This document shows positions 43,265-54,617 of a DNA stretch of 64,000 nt, one piece after another; the stretch's first letter is position 1, and each line of letters starts with the position of its first letter. A program made the translations under genes and the position numbers. The stretch lies in contig NC_079243.1 in NCBI RefSeq assembly GCF_028009165.1, forward strand, positions 3,410,001 to 3,474,000. The letters are read 5' to 3'. A model generated the notes under the pieces. That model was not told the DNA's origin, made no database searches, and worked only from the letters and a program-made list of their open reading frames with translations. Source of the stretch: Akanthomyces muscarius. Taxonomy: Eukaryota; Ascomycota; Sordariomycetes; Hypocreales; Cordycipitaceae.

Positions 43265-46200
43265 ATGAGCTCGGTAATAATATATGGCGCAGAATGGTAA
43301 GCCTACGGCCAGAACGCGCCTCCAGCGGAACCCGTAACTGATCATAATGTGCCGTCATGCCAGTTCTTTCGAAAACAGAGACGCACGAATATAGAGCTAT
43401 CAGACACAGCCTCGAGCCGCCCAAGCTCGGTGAACTCTAAAGGCTTATTTTCGCTCTCCAAATCGCACTCCAAAGCATCCTCCGAGTCTGAGCCAGAAAG
43501 GTCGCGTGGAAACCTGGGGCTAAGCCCACTACACTGCCCCGACAATCCTGCATTCGACTTTGTCTTTGTCCATGGGCTGGGCGGCGATTCACAGAAGACA
43601 TGGAGTACATCGGGGGTGAACTTTTGGCCCCAAGAATGGCTGCCAAAGGATGTCGCTTTTAACAGTGTACGGATACACACCTACGGATATAGCTCAGACT
43701 ATCTCAAAGGCAAAGGGGATTGTCTAAACATCCACCATTTTGGCAAAGGTCTCCTGGCGGCAATCAGCACCTCACCATTCCTTGCAAATTCTGATACTAA
43801 AATCGTGGCTATTGGTCATAGCTTGGGGGGCCTGGTAATTAAGAAGGCTTACATGCTTGCAAAACACGACACAATACATACTTCCCTCGCCAATAGATTT
43901 ACGGCAATTTTTTTCCTGGCGACGCCCCATCGTGGCGCGGATTCAGCCAAGCTTCTCAAGAACATTGTGCGATTGGCATATGATCGGTCCTACGTCGGCG
44001 ATTTAAGTCCAAACTCTTCTGCAATTCAAGTCATCAATGATGATTTCAGGCATGTTTCCACGGCTTTGAGCCTGTGGTCATTTTACGAAACCCAGCACAT
44101 GAAGGTGTTCGGTTCCCTCATCGTTGAGCCAGAATCTGCACTACTGGGCTATTCTGGAGAAAACCAAGTGCCGATGGCGGCAGACCATCGCTCCATATGC
44201 AAGTTTGCTTCAACTCTGGACCCTAACTACATGTTGTTGCGCAATGCTCTTGCGTACACCGTCTCGGTTTCTGCCCAAGAGTCAGACGTTGAAACGAAAG
44301 CTCGGGACATGAAGAAAGTCGGCAAATACTTGGAAGCCGCGGATGTTCTAGATGACGAATTTTCTCGACTATGTGAGTTACGCCAACGCTCATCTTGCGA
44401 ATGGATCCTACGCAAAAACGATTTTGTGGTCTGGAAGGATGGTAGCTTGGCAGAGCCCAAGATCTTATGGATTCAAGGCAACCCTGCTAGTGGAAAATCG
44501 GTCCTGGCAAGCTTCATCATTGAGCATCTACGTCAATCTGGAAAATTCTGCAGCTTTTTCTTCTTTAAACACGGAGACAAATCGAAGTCTACACTTCATC
44601 GCTGTTTGCGGCACTGGGCATATCAGATGGCAGATACTGATCGAGGCTGCCGCGAGGAATTATTGAAAAAGTCGGCAGATGGCATTCAACTTGCTCACAT
44701 GGATGAACGAACGATCTGGCGAATGATCTTTCAGTCTGGAGTTTTGAAGCAGATAAAATCGCCGCATTATTTTGTCATAGATGCACTTGATGAATGTTCG
44801 AACACCAGCGTTTTCTTCGACACGATCCTCTCCAGCCTCGAACCGAGAACCCCGTTGAAAATTCTCTTTCTGAGCCGCGACACGCCGTTGATCAATCAAG
44901 GACTCTCTTCACGGCCTATTACGTCCTTATCTAGGCTATCAATTCTTGAGGAGGACACATTGCCAGATATCCGCCGCATTGTGGAAAGCAAGATCCAAGC
45001 ACTTCCTGCTGTACAGACGAACAGCCGAGATGCGGTTGTAGAACGTATCCTGAACAAGTCAAAAGGTTCTTTCTTGTGGACAATACTGGTTCTCCAAGAG
45101 CTGACAAACTGTCACACGCTTAATGATGCCGAGAAAGTCCTTGAAGATGTACCAAAAGGCATGGAGCCTTTGTACAAGCGAACTCTGTCGGTTATGGAGT
45201 CAGCTCCAAGAAGTAAGACACTTGCAAAAGCAGTCTTACTTTGGACAGTATGTGCTATTCGACCGATGACTGTTTCGGAGCTCAATGGGGCTTTGAAACT
45301 GGATATGAACGACATAATCCCGCAATTACGAGAGAGCATCGTTGCGCTATGTGGCCAACTTGTCGTTATTGACAAAACTGGAAGAGTGCATATGATACAC
45401 GAGACAGCGCGAGAGTTCTTATTGAGCGAAGATCTAGTGTCTGAATTTTCGGTCAATGCGAAAGAAGCACATACGCACATGGCGAAGATTTGCTTGCAAT
45501 ACCTTGCTGGCGACGAAATGCGCCCGCCAAGGGTGATGCGTCGCCGGAGCTCCACGAGCATCGATTCAAGAGATGACTTCGCATTGTATACTTATTATGC
45601 ATATTCATATCACTTGTCTAAAGCTGACCCCACATCGATCGGCCTACTGAGTCTTGTTGAGTCGTTCTTCAAGTCCAATGTCTTGACCTGGATTGAAGCT
45701 ATTGCCAGTAACAAGGATCTCAAACAACTTATTCGATCTTCGAGTCATCTTCGGGCATACGCCAATGCGTGTGCAGCAGAGTACTCACCCGTCAATAAAA
45801 GAGTGCAAGATTTACAACAATGGCCGAGAGATATGGCAAGAGCTACTGCGATGTTCGCCCCAGCTCTTGCCGCCGTGCCTTCTGCTATTTATTCGATCAT
45901 CCCACCGCTCTGTCCACCAAACTCTCGGTTACACAAGACTACTAGTGCAAGTCGTAGGTTGAAAGTTTTGGGCAGTGCTAATGAGCAGTGGGATGATAGG
46001 CTCCTTGGAATAGACTTCCGTCGTGGTCAGCCTACTTCAATGTGCTATGGTGAAGACTTTTTGGCTGTTGGATTGACTACCGGTGCTGTGTCTCTATACC
46101 ACTTGGCTTCTTACCAAGAATACAGAGTTTTTGAGCATGGCGAGAGTGTTAAATATATTGCCTTCAAGAAGAAGACTGCTTTTCTCGCAACATGCGGCTT

Positions 46201-48095
46201 GAACTCGGTAAGGCTCTGGAATCTACGAACCGGTCAAGAGGTATACTCCTTCAAAAGCCCCCCTCGGCCCCTCGAGCTTCAATTCCAAGACAACTTTTTA
46301 ATGGTGGCGAGCCAGAAAAACTTCATAGTGTCTTTGGATATAACAGCAGAAGACGACCCACAACGCATAGAGAGGAGCTGGGTGCATGCTGAAGATGGCA
46401 AGCCCACCTTCGGTACAGCTACAGCTTTGGCCTTATCCGAAGCGCATAAGATGTTAGCTGTTGCATACAATGGTCGGCCAATTACAGTTTGGGACACGGA
46501 AGAAGCGTCAATTATTGGTACTTGTGGCAAAACGCTACTGACGGGAGACACATCTACTCACCCGGTCACGTCCATGGTCTTCAACCCGAACCCCAACATC
46601 GGCTTACTTGCTGCCATATACCTCGATGGAAACTTGGCATTGCTTGATCCTATAGAGGATAGGCAGGTAGAATGCTTTCGTGCCAACTGCCAGTCGTTGG
46701 CAGCCAGCCCGAATGGCCGGGCTGCTGGCCGCAGGCGGCGCAGACGGAATCATACAAGTGTTCGAGTTCGACACACTCAAGATTCTGTACAAAGTCAAAT
46801 CACAGAACTCATTCATCAAAAGCTTATGCTTTGCCAGAGACAGTTTCATATTTGCGGATATTCGAGGTACGAGATGCACGGTCTGGGAGCCAGAGGCAAT
46901 GTTGCGAGACTCCTTGGGCGATGACAGCAGTGGAATTACGAGTACCTCGACTGTTGAAATTACGTCAATCAGCTCCACAGCTACTATCACTGCAATTTCT
47001 GCTCCTGAAAAGGCCAACATAATATTTTGTGGAAAAGACGACGGCACAGTAGCGTCTTACAGTAGCTCAACTGCCGAGTGCCTGGGTACATGTTACAAGC
47101 ACAGCGTGTCAATCAGGCATTTAGAGTCTTGGGATACCATTCAAGGGCCCTGGGTTGTGAGCATTGATCTGGCCAATCGCATTCTAATGTACAAAATATC
47201 AGGTCGCGACCTGGGCGAGATGACAGCGGCCGAGCTCGTTCTGGAAGTCCGTCTTGGGGCGGCCGGTGCGATCACTGACTTATTAGTGAACAAGCAAGCT
47301 AAGAAATTGTTACTATCAACCGCAGACTCCGACTTTTTGGTCGACATGACCAGCGACGAGGAGCCTCACGAACGAAAGCTAGACATTCGACCATCCACGC
47401 AAGCTGATCGCAAGTGGATTCAGCATCCAACAAGTGCAGCTCATGCGCTATGTATTAGCAGCGACACTGTTGAAAGTCTAGCGTGGAATAATTTATCGGT
47501 AGTTGGAAAATACGCTTTCGAGGTTTCTGACACGAGGCAGTTTGTATATCCGAGGAAGGTGATGGAGTGCGCAACTGGGGTAAGGCGCACGATCTTCTTG
47601 GAACTGTTTGATCCCTCAGGAGAAGTCGTATATATCGGGGCCCTGGAAGGTATGGAAATGCCACCTCCCAACTCTAGTGGGCAAAAACAGGACGACCTGG
47701 AGAGTGACAGCCGAGTTTCCATTTCGGCACCGGGCCATGCACGAGACGGGTCGGTTCGGGGCGCACGAGAGGATGGTGGAGTTGCGAGGTTCTGCGAGAT
47801 AAGCACGGAAAGCTCGGAAATATTGCACACAATTGGTGTGAGCCAATTGGGGTCACTCGTGTTTCTGAGCAGAGATTCATGGATCTGTTCCATTGATTTG
47901 AAAGAGTATCGCCGTGCCGGGGCTTTGCAACCCGGGACTGCCAGCGCAATCGAGGTTAAGAGGCATTTTTTCCTACCTCATACCTGGTTTGCTGGGAGGA
48001 AGGGCGTAGTGAGCGCACTCACACGCCATGATATTTTACTAGCCAGAGGCGATGAACTTGCCATCATCAGAGGCTATGCAGAGCATGAGTCCTAA
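43265..48095 (+). pseudogene. NLR-like protein: alpha/beta-hydrolase - NACHT - WD40, with one frameshift
   Basis: Fungal NOD-like receptor, of the type linked to non-self recognition and cell death. A three-codon first exon (43265-43273, Met-Ser-Ser) joins across a 90 bp intron (GTAATA...CAG, TAACTGA branch) to FFRKQRRTNIELSDTASS, the usual start. Domains in order: a lipase-like hydrolase with VFVHGLGG and nucleophile motif GHSLGG (about residue 154); a NACHT with P-loop GNPASGKS (about 375) and Walker B FVIDALDEC (about 476); and a C-terminal WD40-type propeller from about residue 880. A run of three G at 46719-46721 has one base too many: the frame ends at 46924, while the conserved continuation (LLAAGGADGIIQVFEFDTL) runs in the next frame to a stop at 48095. 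Intact length would be about 1,580 residues. It may be a recent loss-of-function allele or a sequencing error. Confidence 0.85.
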
Positions 48096-48379
48096 CAAGT
48101 GACCATAATGACCCCAGGAAAATACAGATATGGAATGCGAATTACTGCGTATAGGACTCGATTGATAAGATAGAATACATGAGACTGCCTGGCTGTACTA
48201 AGAGAACTGGGATAACACTTTTGCACATTCCTCATGTAAGCCCGCTCAGCTGCCCGCTCATTTCCATTCCTACCGTACCAGTATCACTACATCTACAATA
48301 TCCGATACGATCGGCTGCTCCTCGCCGTAGCGTAAATACTGTTAGGAATCCGAATCTACCACTGAGTGAGTACACTTTC

Positions 48380-50120
48380 TCAAGTTTTGTCGCTAATACC
48401 TTGAATTGTTGTTTCGGACTTGTCGTTTTGGAGGCGGCCACTGGTGATGAATGAACGGATTCGACCGCAACGCAAGCCAGTCTCAATATCGTCCAAGGTC
48501 TTGCCACCGGGCTCTGGAATGAGAAGCGTCGCAGCAGCGGTCAGGGCCATTGTGACAGAGAACAAACCAAGAACACCGGGCAGTCCAATCTTTTGGGTGA
48601 CCGTGCCGAACGCAAAGGCTGTAAGCACCGCGCCACACTTGCCTATAGCTGCAGAGATGCCGTGCGCAGTTCCTCTCACACGAGCAGGGAATACCTCGCA
48701 GGGCAACAAAAACGTCGTGCAATTCGGGCCAACGCAGGCCACTAGTTGCGAGAGCCCAAATATGACCATCAGGCCTGCCGTTGAAGTGTGTGCGGACGGA
48801 ACCGATATGCCCGCCCAGATTGCGTACAGAACGCACCCACAACACGACATGTACAGTTGCTGTCGGATGCGGCCGATGGAGTCTGCCAATGGAATGCCGA
48901 TGTAGAAGCCGGGAAGATAGCCCTATGCGTTATTTAGCTGTGGCCTACGTCGGATGCTTCAATAACTTCACGGACAGCGGACTGAATAATGATGTTTCCA
49001 ACAGCAATGTTCCATAGTGTTGTCCAAGCATTTGGACCTTTTGCGTAGCCAATCTTAGTGAGGATGATGCTTTGGTTCAAGTTGATGCCGTAGTATGCAA
49101 TGTCGCTATGAAAAAGAGTAAGTGGATGCTGGCAATTGACAATGAATCACGACTTACAAGAGAAACCATGCTGCAGAAGTTCCGAAGAGAACCTTGAAGT
49201 TCTTCCATTGGCCAAAGTAGTCTCTAAAGTCTTGAAGCTGGTGGCGGACAGTTCTGTCAGGCTCGTCCCCTTGTTTGGAAACATCTGTGTATGTATGCGT
49301 CAGTCGATGCCTTGTCAGAAAGGAGTCACAGACAGTTACATTGCTGATACGGCTTGGTTTCCGAAATTGTAAGCCGTGAATACAGTGTCAGCGCTGCGGG
49401 AACCATTCCCAGCCCCAACTGCAGGCGCCAAACCCACTCCAGCGCACGAGCGTCGTCGAATACTGCGGTCTTGAATGCGCGTAGCAAGATGAGAAACACA
49501 ATGCTGGAAACGTAGTTACCCAGCCCGATGAAGGAGAAGACAGTCAACACTTGAACCGCTCGTGAACCTAATGGCTGCTTCTCGGCAGACAAAACTGACG
49601 ACAACGGGTAATCTACACGCTGCTTGTGAGAATGGCGCTACACACTCGTGCGACAACAGGGAAGGGGTGCCGAACCTGCTCCAATTCCAACTCCTGCCAC
49701 AACACGAAAAACCGAGATCCAAGCTGTGATGGCCCGCGGAGACAGTCCTCTCCAGGGAAGAAGGACAACCATGAGCGTCCCAAAGAGCGTAATGATGAGC
49801 TCTTTACCGTAGATTGCGCGACGACCCCACGCATCGCCCAGCAAGCCGAGGGCAACTTGCCCCACGATCATTCCCAAGCTCAGCGAGCCTTTCATGATGT
49901 CACTGTCAACATGTGGGACTCTGCCCTCGTCGTCTTCGAAGTAGAGATAGCCGAGAACTGGGAGAACTAGATTGGTCGTCAGCCGCCTGAGCTAGCCCTG
50001 GCAAGACTGCTGAAAGAACGGAGCCATACCGAGACTAATAGTAAGGTTGATGTACCCATCTGTGAAGAATCCGGCACCGGCCACGACCGTAAACTTGACT
50101 TTTTCTGCCCAGGCTGTCAT
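48380..50120 (-). CDS. Phosphate:H+ symporter, PHS family (Pho84-like MFS)
   Basis: Plasma-membrane importer. Six exons: 50120-50030, 49966-49676, 49612-49340, 49284-49158, 49105-48976 and 48922-48380, giving 484 residues. Family landmarks: GAGFFTDGYINL in TM1, LLGDAWGRRAIYG (the MFS loop motif), GIGADYPLSSV, WFLFDIAYYGINLNQS, GPNCTTFLLPCEVFP, and GISAAIGKCGAVL. The Asp-Tyr of GADYPLS, the Trp/Asp/Tyr set of WFLFDIAYYG and the Asn of GPN correspond to residues lining the phosphate site in the solved fungal transporter PiPT. That favours inorganic phosphate as substrate, although glycerophosphodiester carriers belong to the same family. It stands beside a Zn2Cys6 regulator and two phosphonate-type oxygenases, so it may take up the phosphorus source or handle the phosphate they release (inference). 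Confidence 0.88.
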
Positions 50121-50870
50121 TTCGGTGCACGCGTCAACAATTGCAATGAGCCGTCAAGCTGACATGTCTCTGGAGGATCTGTATCAGAAGTACGCCAGAC
50201 CTCTGCATAGTTCATCATCGTTATATATATTTGAGGTTGTGTCCTTGGCGCTTGGTAGTGATAAATACACATAATCGCACTTCTACAGGCGCCGTTGGCA
50301 ATGTCGCCGTGTGCGAACCGGAAAGAAGTGCTGTGCAAATTGCCGATTGACTGCTTATTAGCAGATGCGGATCGCTCGCAGCCACAGTTGAATCATTTGG
50401 CCAATAATGAATGCAGGCGACAGCACGAAGGCAAAGCCCGATGGCGATAGTATATCTAACGCGGTCCAATGTCTTGTCGAATCTCCGCCCCGTGCCTCAA
50501 TACTCTGTCTGGATTGAACCGGGAAGAACTCCGACTCCGCTGTGGGGCATCGCCAGTGCATCAAACATGGCAAAGGCATCATTAGCGGACGTTGATAAAC
50601 AGCCTGCATGGGCAATTACGTAGGAGCACTCTATCAAACTAGCGCTGCGAAAATCTGTGTCATTGGGTTTTGCAGTGTGTATGGCTACAAAGACACGTTT
50701 TCATCCTCAATTAGCGTTCTGGACCGCAGAACCTGTGTGCGTTGAAAGAGACCAAGGAGGAGGGTCTTTACAGTCGTGAGGGTGATTGAACAAATCGCAC
50801 GAAAGCAACTTCGCAGCTTGACCTGTTGTTTGTGCTTCCCCGTTCATCAGCTCGGCCAGCTCCGGTCAGA
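50121..50870. promoter_or_regulatory. Divergent promoter region of permease and Zn2Cys6 regulator
   Basis: 750 bp without a gene. GAACCGGAA/GAACCGGGAA sequences at about 50315-50324 and 50517-50526 could be CGG-type half-sites for a Zn2Cys6 protein; this is suggestive only. Confidence 0.4.
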
Positions 50871-52869
50871 ATGGTCGATTCAGTCCCGCCCGTCCGTGGT
50901 GTCGAAGCCCTCCGCAATTCATTCGGAGACGGCAAGCCGCCGGAAATCTCGAGGAAAATCAAGGCTTGCGTTGCGTGTCGCAAACAAAAAGTAAGGGGGA
51001 GCGCAAAAGGGCAGCTCAACTGCATAGCGACAACAGACGCAGTTTGCTGACTCGGTGTTCCACAGATCAAATGCCACATGATCAATGGCAAGGCGCCGTG
51101 CAGTCGCTGCAAATCACGGTCACTACCATGCACCATAAATCGAAGTCTACAAATGTTAATGGAGGATGACGTCGTCTGGAAGCAGGCTGTCACCAAGCAG
51201 CTAGAAATGCTGCGATGTGCCGTTGGCTCCCTTGCGGACAAGCTGCACATGCCGGAGCTACAACTAGCTACCCAGGAAGGGTCCAACCTCGATCAGCTGC
51301 TAGTGAATAGCACGCAGAAGAAATCATCAGAAAACTCTAACCACAACCACAGTACTCAAGTAAACGATCACTCCTGGGCGGTGGATCCGCAATGCGAGCC
51401 GTCATCCATGCCAGCATCTGTCATAGTTGAGATCCGTGACGCCGCGCCAGAGGTGACAAATTCAACGAAGACGCCGACACTGGTATCGAAGGGAATCGTC
51501 ACGATTGAAGAGGCTCAGGCTTTGTTTACAATTTACCGGGAGCGGCTCAATCATCTACTGTACCAAATCGTCGCGGATGAAGTGACTCTGGAAGCAGTGC
51601 TGGACAGTTCTCCTCTGCTCGCAGCAGCTATCTGCACTGTTGCAGCGCTTCACTCAGCGCATATCGGTCATCTTTTTGAGGCCTGCCTAGCAGAGCTGCA
51701 GCACTTGGTTTCCTCAAAATCGCTTTTGGGCAAGCACAATATGGACGACGTGCGCGGCCTGTGCATCGGCGGATTCTGGCTGAACAGTCTGTCTTGGGCG
51801 CTGTCTGGTTCTGGTGAGGACGACATAATCTGTCTTCGACTACGCTGTGCTAATACTAGTCGCGACGGGCATAGCTGTGAGGATATCGGTTGAGATTGGT
51901 CTACACAGTGCTATTCATTGTGCACTGGACGGTGATGCAGACGCTTACATGAGGACGCGCCTCTACTATCTCGTGTACGTCTGTGACCATCACAACTCGG
52001 TCATTTATGGTAGGCCACCCCTGACTCGCGAGTCTACCAGCACTAGAGCTGCCATGAAGCTCTTAGAAACCGAAAACGCCACCGAGGATGACGTGCGGCT
52101 TGTAACGCAAGTAAAACTGTGGTCGATATATGGCGAAATATCTGATTGCTTTGGAACGGAGACTGGCAACCCTCTTTCCTCGACACAATTGATCCAACTA
52201 CGGCGATTTGGCATTAAGCTTGACACATGGTATGCCGACTGGAAGGACAGGTTCGGGCCGAACGAGCGAGTGGGAAATTATCCAACAAAAGGCGTCGGCC
52301 TGCACTTTTACTTTGCCAAGCTCTACCTCTGCTCCCACGCTTTTCGCGGGCTGGAAGGAGTGTCCTCGCAAACCCTGCTCCCTGACCAAGAAGAAGTCGC
52401 CAACTCTGCCATTTTCTCGGCCACGTCAATTCTAAATATCCTCATTTCCGATGTGGAGATGCAGAAGTACTTGAACGGGCTGCCACTTTGCTTTGACATG
52501 ATGATCACCTTTGCGATTGTATTTCTCGTCAAGGTAGCAACCAAGTATCACGGCTCTGTGTGGGTAGACAAGGCCAGAATATTTGACATGGTCAAGAGAA
52601 TGGTTTCTATTCTTCATGAGGTTACAGAAAGAATGCACGCAAAGCACCTCTTGGCTGCCGCGACCTTGGGGCTGAAGAACTTTGCCCAAAAGGCACGCGA
52701 AGGGCGTGTCGGGGGTGAGATTAGCGTAGATGCAGCACGACCTTCATCGCCAGACCTTTCTTCAGGGCGAGAGAGTGAGATGGATTGGTTGCAAAACTAC
52801 GACATCTTTGAGAATTTTGACTTTCAGACCCTAGTATCTGATCCTAGCTGCTGGGCCACTGATTTATAG
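50871..52869 (+). CDS. Zn2Cys6 transcription factor (fungal-specific)
   Basis: Exons 50871-50990, 51066-51813 and 51875-52869 give 620 residues. The binuclear zinc cluster is complete once intron 1 (GTAAGG...CAG) is removed: C-x2-C-x6-C-x8-C-x2-C-x6-C, beginning KACVACRKQK and ending in SRSLPC. The middle homology region typical of fungal_trans proteins follows: AVRISVEIGLH, then RLYYLVYVCDHHNSVIYGRPP. The third exon can start at 51860 or 51875; both keep frame, and the latter has the better branch-to-acceptor distance. The gene is divergent from the phosphate permease, and its stop lies only 24 bp from the stop of the HD oxygenase. It is a natural candidate for the pathway-specific regulator of this cluster. 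Confidence 0.88.
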
Positions 52870-52893
52870 TTATTGCCAACCAAGGTATTTTAC

Positions 52894-54236
52894 TCAGTTG
52901 AAAGCTATCTCCCAGACATCATGTTGACCCGCTAACAAAACGCCCGCAGAAGTACCGCCCGATAGCTTTGGTGTGCAAAGTACTATGGATGCTGCTGTTC
53001 CGTTCAACTCGTCCCAGTCTTCGGCAACTATTACCGATGCTCCATCTTGGACCAGCTGCTGAATCTTTGCGTCAATCAGTATCAGTAGGTGAACGATGTC
53101 AGCGCCAGCCTCAAAGTCCATCAAAGAGACAAGCACAACGTCTCTGTCGCCACTGAGCAAGGGCTGAAGAGCGGAATTTATCTGCTGTTCGAGAATTGCT
53201 GTGTGTTCATCAGGTTTGGGGATGCGCACAACGCATGTGCGTACCCCGAATCTATCCGCCGAGCTGAAGATTTCCTCCGCAGGCACAGACCCCTTGCGTT
53301 CCAGATCACACTCGCTGGACTCTCTGTCGCCCATTGCGAAGCTGCTCCGCTGAACGAACGCGGACAAGTTTGTCAGGTTCGCAGCGCCAGCGGCATCCGC
53401 CACGTCTCTGGGTAGGGCCGGCAAACCAATAATGGCAGTGCGGCGCGAAGGCAGATTGAAAGCCGCGCTGCCAACTCGAAACGTTTTTCTGGCGGCTAGC
53501 GCAAGGTGTCAGTAAAGCACTGGGGGCCACAATGCGGAAAGATCACCTACCCGCCAAGCATTCAATTGCCATGGCCTCGTACACGTTCAGACCAGGGACT
53601 TGCAGGCGGGGATCTTTGGCAAGATCATCCCATTTTCGGACAGCCAGCTTTGCCTCGAGCAGTGGATCCTTTTGTGCCTCTTCAATCTGTTTGTGCGTAA
53701 ATCTGCCTCCCTAGAGGTAGTCAGATGTATATTCTCGTTTTTCTTTTTTTGGCATGCAGCCAAAAGTTGTTTCTTCTAACCTGGTACTCCAATGTCCTTT
53801 TGCTCGTCGTGCTCAGCGCTTCGTAGTACCCCGGCTCTACCGCTGTCAAGTAGCGCTTTGCGACCACATGTGCGCCAACCAGCTGGCATACTTTGTCGCT
53901 AAAGCCCAATTGGCGAAGATAGCGTTCTCCAAGCACCTCGTGGCTGCAACTCCCGACGTATGACCCGTCTGGTGCAATCATCTTGGGCATATTCTTGGCG
54001 GCGGGTATAAAGCGCCCAACATCATGGAGTAGCGCTCCCAATACGACTTCGTGGTCGTGCCTGTAGAGGCTGCTCTGAGTTGCAAGATGGGCGCATTGCA
54101 AAGAGTGCTCAAGCTGTGATACTTGCTCTCCTATATAGTCTGTATTACCTTGTAGTTGTATGAATGAAAAAAGCTGGTGGACTGTTTCTTTCACATGGGA
54201 GGCTGCTGAAGGCAACAAGCCAGAGACAACAGCCAT
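52894..54236 (-). CDS. PhnZ-like HD-domain oxygenase with an unrecognised C-terminal domain
   Basis: PhnZ is a mixed-valence di-iron oxygenase that cleaves the C-P bond of 2-amino-1-hydroxyethylphosphonate to glycine and phosphate. Exons 54236-53781, 53710-53551 and 53495-52894 give 405 residues. Iron-ligand candidates are H44, H71-D72, H99, H123 and D180; Y34 and E37 match the substrate-gating pair. Spacings Y-E-H (10 and 7 before the first His), H99 to H123 (24) and H123 to D180 (57) match those I recall for PhnZ. The blocks VSQLEHSLQ, GALLHDVG, AHVVAKRYL and LEYQGGRF are those of phosphonate-associated HD proteins. From about residue 205 on, ~200 residues have no equivalent in PhnZ: an alternating strand/helix pattern (for example VRTCVVRIPKPD, DVVLVSLMDF, ASVIVAEDWDEL) that I do not recognise. 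Intron phases support one fused gene. Confidence 0.82.
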
Positions 54237-54617
54237 CCTGAAAGATGACGGCAATTCGAATCCTTAAACCGTGCTATGAGTAGCATTTCCGTCGTAGACC
54301 TGCAGTGCATTCTGTCAATTAAGTATTCGCCAGGCCAGTGGATAATGCAATCAACAAGTTCGGGTGGAAGTCCTGGGTGCATTCTCCGACCGTCGGCCGG
54401 GATGAACGCCGCCGGATCCGCACGCTTCTTGGGGCCGGAATTCTTTCCGGCCTGCTGGCTACACAACTCGCCAAAGGCTGTCGGGACAAGCTGGGCGACT
54501 ACTTTAAGCAGTCATTTCAGCATCATTGAAATTCTCTTTTTTTTTCCAACTGGGCCTCTGTTTTTCTTCAAGAGCTTGCGCCACTATTCGACCCTACGGC
54601 AGCCAGTGGTTCCCAAA
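54237..54617. promoter_or_regulatory. Bidirectional promoter of the PhnZ-like and PhnY*-like genes
   Basis: 381 bp between the two start codons. It contains a perfect 8+8 bp palindrome, a second CCGA-CCG-TCGG inverted element (54386-54396) and a T-tract just before the dioxygenase leader (about 54534-54545). Confidence 0.6.
54433..54452. promoter_or_regulatory. Candidate operator: perfect inverted repeat
   Basis: Arms GGCCGGAA and TTCCGGCC are separated by TTCT. Read as a Zn2Cys6 site it is CGG-N8-CCG. It lies 197 bp from the HD-oxygenase ATG and 166 bp from the dioxygenase ATG. Function is inferred. Confidence 0.5.

Noticed and set aside
43349..43363. Non-ATG or frameshifted start for the NLR gene
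   Set aside because: An ATG at 43357 is out of frame, but a spliced three-codon exon at 43265-43273 gives the expected N terminus with normal signals, so no lesion is needed.
42999..43424. N-terminal extension of the deaminase
   Set aside because: The frame is open upstream, but it adds an unrelated hydrophobic segment and would run into the first exon of the NLR gene.
46660..46700. A mini-intron as an explanation for the NLR frame change
   Set aside because: The only GT...AG pair close by would be about 37 bp, shorter than any other intron here, and would remove the conserved FRANCQSLA segment.
54276..54617. 114-residue N-terminal extension of the PhnY*-like protein
   Set aside because: Open by chance: the sequence is not family-like, contains the palindrome and a T-tract, and a conserved start follows at 54618.
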